From Paratinospora sagittata (Eukaryota > Streptophyta > Magnoliopsida > Ranunculales > Menispermaceae), in NCBI GenBank assembly GCA_035771175.1, contig CM069602.1, positions 5,212,001 through 5,276,000 on the forward strand: DNA of 64,000 nucleotides, read 5' to 3'. Position numbers and translations under genes: made by a program. The notes below the pieces were generated by a model. That model ran no database searches and had not been told where the DNA came from. It saw only the letters and a program-made list of their open reading frames with translations. Numbering within the stretch: the first letter of the stretch is position 1; every line of letters starts with the position of its first letter. Of the stretch, positions 41,193-52,194 are shown in pieces.

Positions 41193-43436
41193 ATGAGATC
41201 GAAGCTGAAAACAATTGTTGGGGATAGCAGCCTCGTTTTCAATCAGAATGTAAAGATCACCCAGTTGGGAAAATCGGGTAGAATTCAAGATGCCATTAAA
41301 ATCTTTAACCAAATGACTCACCGTAACACTGTGACATGGAATTCAATGATCTCAGCCTACTCTAAAAATGGCAGAATCAGCGATGCACGACACCTCTTTG
41401 ATGAAATGCCTCAGAAGAACTTGGTTTCTTGGAATACCATGATTGCTGGCTACTTGCACAATGATCGTGTAAAAGAAGCCGCTGAACTGTTTGATAAAAT
41501 GCCTCATAGAGACCTCTTCTCGTGGACTCTTATGATAACTTGCTACACTCGAAATGGAGAGCTTGAAAAGGCAAGATACCTTTTCGACCGGCTTCCTCAT
41601 AAGAGAAATCCCGCATGTTGGAACGCCATGATCGCTGGTAATGCGAAAAACCGAAGGCTTAAGGATGCCCGGAAATTGTTTGACGAAATGCCCGTGAAGG
41701 ATTTGATCTCGTGGAATTCGATGCTTGCGGGCTATACTCAGAACATTGAGATGGGTCGGGCTTCGGAATTATTTTTCCAAATGGAAGAGAAGGATGTGAT
41801 TTCCTGGAATCTAATGGTTCAAGGGTATGTCGAAGCGGGCGATATGGATTCTGCCTTGTGCTTCTTTCGGAGAATTGCGAATCCGAATGTGATTTCTTGG
41901 GTGACATTGTTAAGTGGGTATGCAAGAAATGGTCAGATAGAAGAAGCAAGGGGAGTGTTTGATGAAATGCCTGAACGAAATGTAGTTTCTTGGAATGCAA
42001 TGGTAGCAGGTTACTGTCAAAATTGTAGAATTGACGAGGCTGCTCAGCTTTTCAAGTTGATGCCAGAACGGAATTCTGCATCGTGGACTGCAATGATCAA
42101 TGGGTATGTTAGTGTGGGGAAGTTAGATGAAGCAAGGAAGCTGCTTGATCAGATGCCTTATAAGAATGTTGCTGCTCAAACTGCAATGATCTCTGGGTAT
42201 CTACGGAATATGAAAATGAATGAAGCTCGTTTAATCTTTGATCATATAGATTGCAGAGATGTCGTGTGCTGGAACAGCATGATTGCAGGCTATGTTCAAT
42301 GTGGAAGAATGGATGAAGCAATTCAATTATTTAAGGAGATGCCCAAAAAGAATTTAGTTTCATGGAATACTCTAATAGCTGGTTATGCTCAGGAAGGGAA
42401 AATTAGAGAAGTCATTGAAATATTTGAGAACATGGAGGAGAAGAACAAAGTTACATGGAATTCTCTAATTTCAGGTTTCAATCAAAATGGATTGTACATG
42501 GATGGTCTCAGGCATTTGGTGTTGATGAGTAGGGAAGGAATGAAACCTGATCAATCAACCTTCACATCTTGCCTCAGTGCTTCCGCCAACCTAGCCACCC
42601 TGCAAATGGGGAGGCAACTTCACCACCTTGCCATGAAAACCGGTTATGACAGCGACTTGTTTGTCAGGAACGCCTTAATTACAATGTACTCCAAGTGCGG
42701 AAGGGTGTCGAGCGCAAAACAAGTTTTCAGTGATATCAATGCTTTTGATATTGTTTCTTGGAATTCCATGATTGCAGGGTATGCATTGAATGGATATGGG
42801 AAAGAGGCAATTCAACTCTTCCAAGAGATGGAAGCAAAGGGGCTGAGCCCTGATCAAGTAACATTTGTCGGGGTCCTATCAGCTTGTAGCCATGCCGGAT
42901 TGATCAATCAGGGTTTGAGCTTGTTCCAGTCCATGACCGAAAATTACTCCATTGAACCTCTGGCAGAACACTATGCCTGCATGGTTGATTTACTTGGGCG
43001 GGCAGGAAGAGTAGAAGAAGCCTATCAATTAGTAATGGAGATGCCAATTAAAGCCAATGCAGGTACATGGGGGGCACTCCTCGGAGCGTGCAGGATGCAC
43101 CGGCGGCTAGAGTTAGGGAAGTTGGCTGCAGAGAAGCTTTTTGAGTTTGAGCCTCGGAAGACTTCAAATTATGTGATTTTGTCGAACATGAACGCTGAGG
43201 CGGGTAAATGGAATGAGGTAGAGAGGCTAAGAAGGTTGATGAAAGAGAGAGGTGTGGATAAGCAAGCCGGATGCAGCTGGGTTGAGCTCAAGAATGAAGT
43301 CCATTCATTTATTTCTGATGATTCAACACAACTAAAGACAGTAGAGATCATTGATACATTGAAGAATTTAACAATGCACATAAGAAACACAGGTCATATT
43401 CCTGATATCAGTAATTCAATATTTGAGAATGGGTAA
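41193..43436 (+). CDS. PLS-class pentatricopeptide repeat protein (E-type), intronless
   Basis: A single exon encodes 747 residues made almost wholly of PPR units, many spaced at about 31 residues (VSWNTMIAGY, VISWNLMVQGY, NVVSWNAMVAGY). The short S-like units dominate the first 400 residues; standard P-L-S triplets follow. The C-terminus has the E-type region (MPIKANAGTWGALLGACRMH, then AGCSWVELKNEVHSFISDD) but no DYW deaminase domain. Proteins of this class bind organellar RNA base-by-base and usually specify C-to-U editing sites, with a DYW partner in trans. Organelle targeting is likely from the family, though the N-terminus is short and only moderately basic. The exact orthologue is not recognised. 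The next upstream feature is a SINE that ends about 400 bp before the start. Confidence 0.93.
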   Translation: MRSKLKTIVGDSSLVFNQNVKITQLGKSGRIQDAIKIFNQMTHRNTVTWNSMISAYSKNGRISDARHLFDEMPQKNLVSWNTMIAGYLHNDRVKEAAELFDKMPHRDLFSWTLMITCYTRNGELEKARYLFDRLPHKRNPACWNAMIAGNAKNRRLKDARKLFDEMPVKDLISWNSMLAGYTQNIEMGRASELFFQMEEKDVISWNLMVQGYVEAGDMDSALCFFRRIANPNVISWVTLLSGYARNGQIEEARGVFDEMPERNVVSWNAMVAGYCQNCRIDEAAQLFKLMPERNSASWTAMINGYVSVGKLDEARKLLDQMPYKNVAAQTAMISGYLRNMKMNEARLIFDHIDCRDVVCWNSMIAGYVQCGRMDEAIQLFKEMPKKNLVSWNTLIAGYAQEGKIREVIEIFENMEEKNKVTWNSLISGFNQNGLYMDGLRHLVLMSREGMKPDQSTFTSCLSASANLATLQMGRQLHHLAMKTGYDSDLFVRNALITMYSKCGRVSSAKQVFSDINAFDIVSWNSMIAGYALNGYGKEAIQLFQEMEAKGLSPDQVTFVGVLSACSHAGLINQGLSLFQSMTENYSIEPLAEHYACMVDLLGRAGRVEEAYQLVMEMPIKANAGTWGALLGACRMHRRLELGKLAAEKLFEFEPRKTSNYVILSNMNAEAGKWNEVERLRRLMKERGVDKQAGCSWVELKNEVHSFISDDSTQLKTVEIIDTLKNLTMHIRNTGHIPDISNSIFENG

Positions 43437-44903
43437 TCGTTTATAAGTTATCAACATATGGGTACATCCAAATTTAGCTATTTGTTGAATTGATTTAAGA
43501 CTCCGCTTGCTGGTCATGAACCCCAAATTACTAATCCCGGTATACTTGATCCGACATGATCCGACATGCTGGAAAGCAAACTTACATTTGGGTCAGTATT
43601 GATGGGTGAAAAATCAGATTAACTGACCATATGCTTCCATGAAGAACATTACGCTTGGCTGGGCATTGCAACCTAATTGCACTTGCATCACCAAAACAGA
43701 GTGACTTGCTCATCTAAGTTGCCACAATGATGAAACAAGGGTGTTTTGCTTTCAACACAACCATTTATATACTTGTAATTTAAATGTGACATTAACCGAG
43801 GAAAACAAAGAAAATGGATTCATGTACTGACCGCGTGTAAATTTTTTTTTTTAAGAAGGCTTTATTGTCGCCTAGCATAGTCAATAATAATTTTATTCTA
43901 ACTGAGGTCTCTTTTTTTTTTCTTCTTCTTTTTTGGGTTTCTCACTAAATATCCTTATACCCTTCGGGTATGAGACTAGTCCCTACTAGTCTCTGTTCGA
44001 GATGAAAAAAAGCGCCTTTAAGAATCAAATCTTAGTTCTTTTATACAAGGACGATCATAAGACTCAGCCCGCTTTCACTATGCCAACCACTACTCTGCTG
44101 GTCTTTCATGCATATCTTCTGAAAGCTTGTGCAGTAGATAGAAGCAGCTCCCAAATCGCAACAATTCTTTCTTCATTTTAGCTTAAGCTTCTAAATAGAA
44201 GTGCATTTATAAACAATCCATCCCGTCCAAGGAAACTTTCCATACAATTTGAAACGTTGCTCATGCCCAAGTATCAGAGCCAGAAGTTCAAAATTAACAA
44301 GCAATATTTGACTTTCAAAAGACAATCACAGAAAAGTTTCTGATAGTGGAATTAAACCAAACAATCAAAACAGAAAACATGAACAAAACTAGACATCATG
44401 ATTTACTTTCCCGTTCTTACATTTGAAAAAGAAAAGAAAAGTAAGGAAAAACGAAAGAAAGAAAGATATCTTGCCTTTCACAAGATGGTTAGCAAGTAGG
44501 AACTATGAGTATCAGCAATTCTGCATACAGGAATCTACTCTTCTGTAAAGCCATATCCAAAAGTCAAATTCACAAATTAGATCCTACTTCATTGAATTCT
44601 ATCTTAACCCACAGTTACATCTTCAGATCTATTCTTACAGTCTCATTGCGTCTCCCAATCCCTTTCTCTACTACATAATTGAAGAAGGGACCTCTCCATC
44701 ACTAGTTCATTCCCACCATTTTCTTAAACATCCAGCTAATAGCCTAATACTCCACCACAGTTGGATGCCATAAGGAGGTCAAAGGTCATCAAAACAAGCA
44801 TTAGGAAGAAATACCATCCTTGTAACAGTTTTAGGGTAGAATTAAGGAAGAATATTCTGATTTCAGTTCAAATGCCACTTACAAACAATCCCACCAAATT
44901 TAA
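43437..44903. other. Convergent spacer between the PPR and DRM2 genes
   Basis: It contains the 3' UTRs of both genes. About 43910-44110 resembles a SINE on the minus strand (GTAGTGGTTGGCATAGTG, then a T-rich run on the plus strand), but there is no clear target-site duplication. No gene seen. Confidence 0.4.
43905..44105 (-). mobile_element. Possible SINE
   Basis: The minus strand begins near 44100 with GTAGTGGTTGGCATAGTG (tRNA-like), has GATTTGATTC about 60 bp on, and ends in an A-rich tail (T-rich on the plus strand at about 43911-43934). Only five bases (GGTCT) match at the two ends, so a target-site duplication is not demonstrated. Confidence 0.42.
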
Positions 44904-47900
44904 TCATGACCTCCCCATAATAGCCTTAACCTGGTTTAAAATTCGGAAATAGTCATAGAATAGAGAAGAGTGTTTACCCTCAAGCCCATCCCTGCTCACC
45001 CTGTTGCTTCCACTGAGGTTATTGCATGGGCTCCCACCAACAATAAGATCAAAACCACCAAATGAGCTTATCAACTGTTCTAACCTATCAGCATCTAGCT
45101 GCTGCACATCACAAATGTCAATCAGATTCCCCTTCTGGTTGGTTTGCTCCCACCAGCTTCGGAGAATGTTTCTACTTACTTCTGAAATCTCAACTGAAAC
45201 AACATTCTTCAAGGGAATACCTAGCCTATGCAGAGCAACTTCAGCGCCCCCAATACCAGAAAAAAGTGAGAGAACAGTCATTCCACCCGGAAACATGTCC
45301 CTCAACACTGAAAGATGGTATGCCACAGTATCAACCTGACACAAATTTAATTTTTTTTTTGAAGTAATAGAGTTAAAAAGGGAAGGCAAAAGGGCAACAT
45401 GGACAAGGAGCAGAAAGTATTCTGACCTGAAATGAGTTGCCAAGTGCTCGAAGTCTCTCCGTTCTACTGGTTCCACCACCCCTTGTGTGGTTCTTTGGAA
45501 AACCTAATAACATTTCGATCTCATCAGGCTCAAGAGGAGCAGCTTTATTCTTTCCTACCCAAACCAGATTCCATTTTTTACATTCATTAATTACGTAACT
45601 TTGGACCCTCAAAGGTGGCTCCAACCCATCATCCCAGTCTTCGAGGGCCTTGCGTAATCTCTCGGTCAGCTTGGCACTTGCAGTGCAGGACTGTACACAA
45701 TTCAATTTTGTTCTTCGGTCCCATGAAGGCCACCATCTTTTGGTTAAAGGAAATGCTTCATGGATTGTCTGTGGAGGAATTGGCAGCAGAGGAAATCTGT
45801 TGTGGATTGGGAGATTGTGAATATAACCTCTCTTTCTTGCAGCAGCACTGAAAAACTTTGAATCAACAAACTCTGGCTCAATCTCATACAAGAAACGGGA
45901 GATGGTGTGCCAAACTCCCCTTGGAGCAAGAGCCACATTTTCAAAATAAAAGTACGGAGGCCCAATTCCTGCCTCTGGAAGTGATCTACGAAGCACGGGT
46001 CGTCTTGGGTCACTGGGAAGGCCAAAACCAACCATTGGATTTGGGAGAGACATTTTTTCATCATCTTCATCAAGCTTCTTCTCATCTCGCTTTTCCCTCT
46101 TTCTTTTCCATCTCTCATCTTCTTCAAACCGTCTTCTTTTCTTGTCTCTAAGCGCCCCATTATGAAAGTGAATTGGCTCACGCTGCAAAATTTGAATAGA
46201 ACAATGGATTCAAATAATTTTAACAGCAGGGACAAACAGCATTCCACCATTCAAGTCTTAGGATTTGAAACAAACAAACAGAAGAGTGCATTTAACACCA
46301 TATTAATGAGAATTATGATCAGAGTAGAGGACCTCATCTTCACTGGAACCTAAATAACGTCGTTCCTCAAAATGAGCATCAGCCGCCTTTGCCATTTGAG
46401 CAGCACATATAAAATCGGTCAGGTCCACAACTGAAGCATCTGGACCTGCAAAAGTATTATATTAATACAGAAAGGACACACGAACAAGAGTAGGGAGAAA
46501 AAGATATTCGAAGAGCAGCACCAAATTACAAGTGCTTAAAGAAAGCATTCTCCTATAGTTCTATGATTTGAATAATCACAATTGGTTGATATGATATAAT
46601 TCCCCACAAAGCTTAGATGGAGTTTTCCAATTAACATAGAGAGGGAAAAAGAAAAAGAGGAAAGAAATTTCATAGTTAAAAATGACCGAAGATGCTCCTT
46701 ACACTTCTTTACAGAAGAAAAGAAAAGAAAGATAAAAAATTAAAAATAACCCACGCTGCTCCTTAGACTTCTCTGCTAAAGAAAAGAAAGAAAAATTATT
46801 CCAGGGCACCAAAATTGAATGATCTCTGCCCCCTTCAAAAGTGGGAAAAAAAGGTAAAAAGACTTGAACTCCAATAATTGGTGAAGTCCTAAGGTGACAT
46901 CGCGAGTATCTAATAATTTGAGGGAAACCCGTTGAATTAAGTACTTCAATATAAGAAATGTGAACTACCTGCATACATTTTTATTGAATCAACCATCATA
47001 TATGTTGTGTACTATATATTCAAAATGGCATAGGAAGCCAAAGTTCTCTTAATTAAGCGCGAGACTTAGAATTAAAATCAAAGCCATCCTAAACAGAAAT
47101 TGACCAAGAGAAAAAAAATCATCTTCATGCTGTGGCTTGATGTAATTCATTTGCAATATAAACTACATTATTAAACACATACCACATCTATCCATTGCTG
47201 TTGCAGCTTCATCTATGGGGTAGCCCATATTCACTAAAAGCTTTAAGGTTTTCTCCTTTTCGGGCAAGCGGTTCATGTTCTCCTGAAAAAGAAGCATAGG
47301 TTAGAGCAATAACCATATGCCCATTCAAGGACAGAGCAAAGAATCAAACTAGATAAAATTTCCAATAGTATAAACTGCAGAAAGGGCTACGGCATAAGAA
47401 AAGAAAGAAACTTCTATAAAGGCCATAAAGAATAATTCAACTTGTTAATAGAACCCCCTACAGGAAAGGCATTAAAACAATGTGCAGGCGCATTTTGTGC
47501 CTAGACATTCATGTGCTTTTGTGTGTGTTCAATAATGTAGTTTATTAAACATAGAGCATAAGCTAGAACAATAACCATATGCCCATTCAAGGACAGAGCA
47601 AAGAATCAAACTAGATAAAATTCCCACTAGTATAAACTGCAGAAAGGGATACTGAATAAGGAAAGAAAGAAACTTCTATAAAGGTCACAAAGAATAATTC
47701 AACTTGTTAATGAAATTCCCAACAGGAAAGGCATCAAAACAACGTGCAGGCGTATTTCATAAAATTCTCAAAGGCATAGAAACCATTGCCAAAGATAGTG
47801 CGAGAAGTGGCAAAGGCCCTTTCCTTCACCCTTGGTGAGTGCTTCACTGTGGCCAAGTTTATTGTGTTAGTCTATCGGCTAGAGCTAAGCTTCGACTACA

Positions 47901-50900
47901 ACTGCTCATTGCTTCTGGTGGCCTTATTCCATCATCCAAGATCCAAGTCAACACAAGCAAAATCTCTTGATTCCTCCCAGCCAACAAAGGCAATTAATGA
48001 AATAAAAGCATGTTGATAACTGGATGTCAACGATTCATCATGACTTATGACATGATCAAAGTTACTTTTCCTTTCAAAGCTTAACGTAACTTATGACTTC
48101 ATCAAATTTGAGCAATATTTTATATTCTTGTGTTTGACATTTCATATTTCCAAGGGTAGGAATTATTTCCATGGGAATAGGCCACTTAGGTGGATTGCAC
48201 AAGGCCACCAAGAACTAGAAGTCCATCTTTTTTCCAAAAGTTCTAAATTACTTAATTAGAAGTCTTTCTCATAGATAATTTTTTTTTTTCAAAAAAAACA
48301 AAATAATAACTAATTATTTAGATAAGTTAGAATCAATTTTAAAGTTATAGTAATGTATCACGTATGTTTATTGTTTATGATCAATTTTATTGTTCTTACA
48401 AGTTGTCATTTAATATAAAAGGTGCTATCAATTACTTTTATATAATAAAAGGTTCATTAAAATATACAAATTCAAAATTTTGAAAATAGAAAATAACTTA
48501 GTTACATAAAGCTTTTGATTGGCCTTATTTGGAAGAGCTTTTCCAATTGAAGGTGTTTGACAACATCTACTTCTAGCCAAACTACACTGGGAAAAAATAT
48601 TTTTTTGCTTTTAGAAGAAGCTAGGTGAGACCAACTTTTCTCAAAAGCGTTTTTGCTAGAAGTGCTTTACGAAAAAGCAGTTTGCAAAAGCTTTACCAAA
48701 CTGGGCCATTAACTATATTACAGAAAATATAAAATGAATTAGCAATATTAATAATTAGGACAGATATAAACAAAACTTAAATATAGAAATCTACTTAATA
48801 ATACAACAATAAAAAAAAAATATTTGACACATAATACTTATTACTTAATTAATAAGTCTACCTAAACTTAAATATAGGAGGCCTAATTACAACTTTTGTC
48901 TAAGGCCTCCAATTCAATTGACACAACTTTGATTATTTCACTTACTTTTGAGTTAGTAAAGTGCACTTAGGTGTGACGGATGGCAAAGCCTACACGCCTC
49001 GATTTTGACCTACACAATGTGCCCAACTCAACCATATGTCTGGGTCTTAATGCAAGGTGCACAATTGAGTGACTTTAAAAAAAAAAAATTATAGTCAAAT
49101 TGATAATCAATCATTATCAAATTCATTTCTTCTTCTAATCTGATCTATATTCGTCGCGGAAGCAAAAAAGAAAATACTAAAAAATAAACCAAACTAAATT
49201 GTATTGAATAGATTATTCAAAAATAAAATAAAATACTTGATCTTCATCTATTGAATTTCGTAATTGGAGCTCCTTATATAGATAACTCCCCTAAAACATC
49301 TTAGGAACTAACTAAAACACCTAAAAATAAGTTTTCTAACATATCTATAACATAAAAAGTAACTTCCTAATCCTATCAGAACTCTATTTAGACACTTCTA
49401 AACACTTTTTAATACACTTAAATAATAAAAAAGAATTTTAAATTTATCTAGAACTAGCACTAAAAAATTAAATATATCAAAATAAAAACTTCTCTAAAAA
49501 AATAAACTAAAATAAAAAAAAACATAAAGAATATGCAAAAAATACAATATACATCATAATCTTCTTTCTTTCTTCCCTCTCCCTTATTTCCCTCTTCATC
49601 ATCCATGTCTTTTGTGCTAACAGCAACATGCTACTGCCCTTAACGCTTCAAAATATGTGACTTGATTACGTGAATGTGCTGCACTTGTTGCTTCCTACTT
49701 TTTCCTACTTCAAACGCAATTTCAAATTTCTAACACAAAAACCAAAAAGAGGACCAATTATTTGTGAAAAAATTCTAAATATTGGACTCAAAGCTGAGAA
49801 AACAGTTTAAACTTAAAAAAGGGTATACCCAGTATAAAAGGCTACCACCATCCAAGGTCTGGGAAGGGACGATGTACACAACCTTACTTCCTTATGAGAA
49901 AACAATTTGCATATACAAAATTTTTAATTCAATTATTACACTTTGGAATTTGGGCTTATATAATTAGCATTTTAGTTTTGTCATATTACCCACAATGTTA
50001 TGCAACAACTTGCTCCCATTAATAAAAATCTTAAATAAGCTGAAAATTATATTTTCACTGGTATGTTTTATTTTAAATTAATATATGATCAAGTTCTATG
50101 AATAACAAGCTTTGGCGCAATGGTAGAGGTTGCCTCATTGTGAGTTGGAGGTTTCAAAAATAACCCATCCAATGTTGAAGTAAGGCTACGAATAATCTCT
50201 TCCACGGACCCTATAATAACAAGAGCCTTATGCACAAATGCGCTGTTTATATGGGATCAAGTTCTATAAATTTTGCACCTTACTTTACTCGGGAGGCCTA
50301 CAATCCTCCTTAAATAAGTTAAACAAACGGACCAACAGAAAGAAATCACCATCATGAGCAGAAGTCAACCACATAAGTTCGAAGAAATTGGTACCTAGAC
50401 AAGAAGATCTCCAAGAAATTGGAAAAATCATGAAAAACTCAAAATTAGTTAACACAAATAACTGAAAGAATCATGAAAATTTTGAGTGTAGTATGAGAAT
50501 CAACAAAACATAAGGTGAATTAAGTGCACAAGAAAGCCATGCTGCAATATTTAGTTCAAGTTTTAAATCCACCAAGAGTTTACGCTTCCTTATTCAAAGA
50601 TGTCTATTTTGTCGAAAAACATAACCTGAAGTTCTCACATTCCCAAGTCATGACTCGCATACTACGTGTGGACTGACTTCAATAGATCACTCATTTCGCA
50701 GAAGCTATACAATACTCAATTCAATTCAACTTAATTCAACCAAGCCTTTTTCCAACTATAGCTATGCAATACATCATTGAAAATATTTCAAATTCAGATA
50801 GCGACAAAAGCAGTCCTAGTGATAACCTACCTCAACAGCCCAATCACTATCCTCATCTGAGAGTTCATCCAGAATATCATCAGCACTTTCTGAAGAAAAT

Positions 50901-52194
50901 ATATCAGAACAAACAGGCTCACATTCTGGAGAAGATTTCTCAAGAGCCTGCAAGAGAAAATGCAACTTAAAACACTCAGAAAATGTTATTTTCTCCAGAG
51001 TCCAGAGGATACTAACTAATATCAACAAATACATTCCAGTACTTGATACAAATTACAAGGCCATATTGCCATATGTGTAATATACCAAACTTACTTCACC
51101 TTCCATTTAGTCAAGAAAAGCGGTAACATGTGCAGAAGTTTTCAGTGATGAAAGCTTAAGACTTACAATTCAAATAATATTTCCAGTGGTCAACTTTAGG
51201 TTTACATCATAAAGAATCACAAGCTTTTTGCCAAAGAAAAGAACATGCTTCAAGTTCAACTAAGGGTTAAAGCTAATGCATCAGATAATAAACTCAAATG
51301 GGCCATTAACTCACTGTGTGAGTAAGGAGACTCTCCAGTATTGCTTCAGTATCCCCTTCTCCTGCACAGATAACAAAAGAAAAGAAGAAAAAAAGGCACA
51401 AAAAAAAAAAAAAAAACAAAAGTTTTAATACAAACATTAGAGAGGGAAAAACTCAGGATATGGAAGTAACAAGATCTTTTTACCGTTTTCCTCAATTGCC
51501 TTTGTTACAGCATCTTTAGAGAAGCCCATTCCAACAAAATGTGAAACCAAATTGGAGCTAGAAGGGCCAGCTGATGAACTAGCCTGAGAAAAGGGGAAAA
51601 AAAGGTGAAAAGCTAAATGATAAATAACTTAAAAACAATCCATACAAAAAGTTGTGTAATCACATAGTCACAGTATTTCTAAAAGTGGATCCTCAAAACA
51701 TCCTCTTCCCCTCATTCCTCAAACATATTTGAGCATTAAGTTTTTTTTCATAAGAGCATCTATGACTTGTATCAATTGTTGTGTTCCAAACAAGTCTTTG
51801 CATCATGTACCGGTTCATGACCTAATTGTTACAGTATACTTCCAATTCTTATCATCCTAATTGTTTCAATGCTACCAAAAAGGAAATGAAAAGACATCCA
51901 GTATCGTGAATATTGGCATTTTACCTCCCCATTGCCAGCTATAGCTTCTCTACCAGGAAAGGTAGAATCCGAGCGAGATAATGATGGCAAGTTTTGAGTC
52001 TCCTCTTCATCTTCAATGTCCCAGTCAAAGTCATCACTTCCTTCTGTATCATTGTTCGCCTCCTATATAAAATACAACAATCCTTGAACTAAAGAATAAG
52101 AAATGAACCGAATGACATAGGCAACTGTTCCTTTCCTTTCCTAGACTATGTCAAAGATTAAAATTAAGACAAAAATCAAAGAAAAACTCACCAT
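44904..52194 (-). CDS. DRM2: De novo DNA (cytosine-5) methyltransferase DRM2-type
   Basis: Nine coding exons on the minus strand (52194-52192, 52062-51925, 51583-51484, 51361-51315, 50947-50831, 47282-47183, 46445-46333, 46182-45427, 45335-44904) give 601 residues with all phases closing. The first coding exon is the ATG alone. Acidic N-terminus; UBA domains around LVSHFVGMGFSKDAVTKAIE and LKLLVNMGYPIDEAATAMD. The catalytic domain is rearranged as in DRM proteins: the later motifs (ENVALAPRGVW, KKWNLVWVGKNKAAPLEPDE, LGFPKNHTRGGG, LGNSFQ) come first, then motif I (LSLFSGIGGAEVALHRLG) and motif IV with the catalytic Cys (GGSPCNN). DRM2 carries out RNA-directed de novo methylation in all sequence contexts. 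The intron between the acidic segment (50831) and the second UBA exon is 3.5 kb and carries several repeats. Confidence 0.95.
47300..47758. repeat. Local direct duplication in the large DRM2 intron
   Basis: About 47300-47497 and 47562-47758 match closely over some 200 bp, with shared blocks such as CCATATGCCCATTCAAGGAC, AAAGAAACTTCTATAAAGG and AATAATTCAACTTGTTAAT. The offset is about 262 bp, with substitutions scattered throughout, so it is an older duplication than the one in BOR. Confidence 0.85.
48521..48707. mobile_element. MITE-like element in the DRM2 intron
   Basis: The ends are imperfect inverted repeats: GGCCTTATTTGG at 48521 and CCAAACTGGGCC ending at 48707. The interior has the CTTTTGC and AAAAGC words usual in short non-autonomous plant DNA transposons with such ends. 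A target-site duplication is not clear, so the superfamily is left open. Confidence 0.55.
50104..50253 (+). mobile_element. Au-like SINE with target-site duplication
   Basis: The body begins with AAGCTTTGGCGCAATGGTAG (50109 on), the tRNA-like head typical of the plant Au SINE, and has the later blocks GTAAGGCTACGAATA, ACGGACCCT and AGAGCCTTATGCAC in the Au order. It is flanked by GATCAAGTTCTATGAAT (50087-50103) and GATCAAGTTCTATAAAT (50254-50270), a 17-bp target-site duplication with one mismatch. It lies in the large DRM2 intron, opposite to the gene. Confidence 0.85.

Noticed and set aside
47786..48016. 76-codon ORF inside the large DRM2 intron
   Set aside because: No recognisable domain; sits in intronic repeat sequence, so most likely chance or a relic too short to identify.
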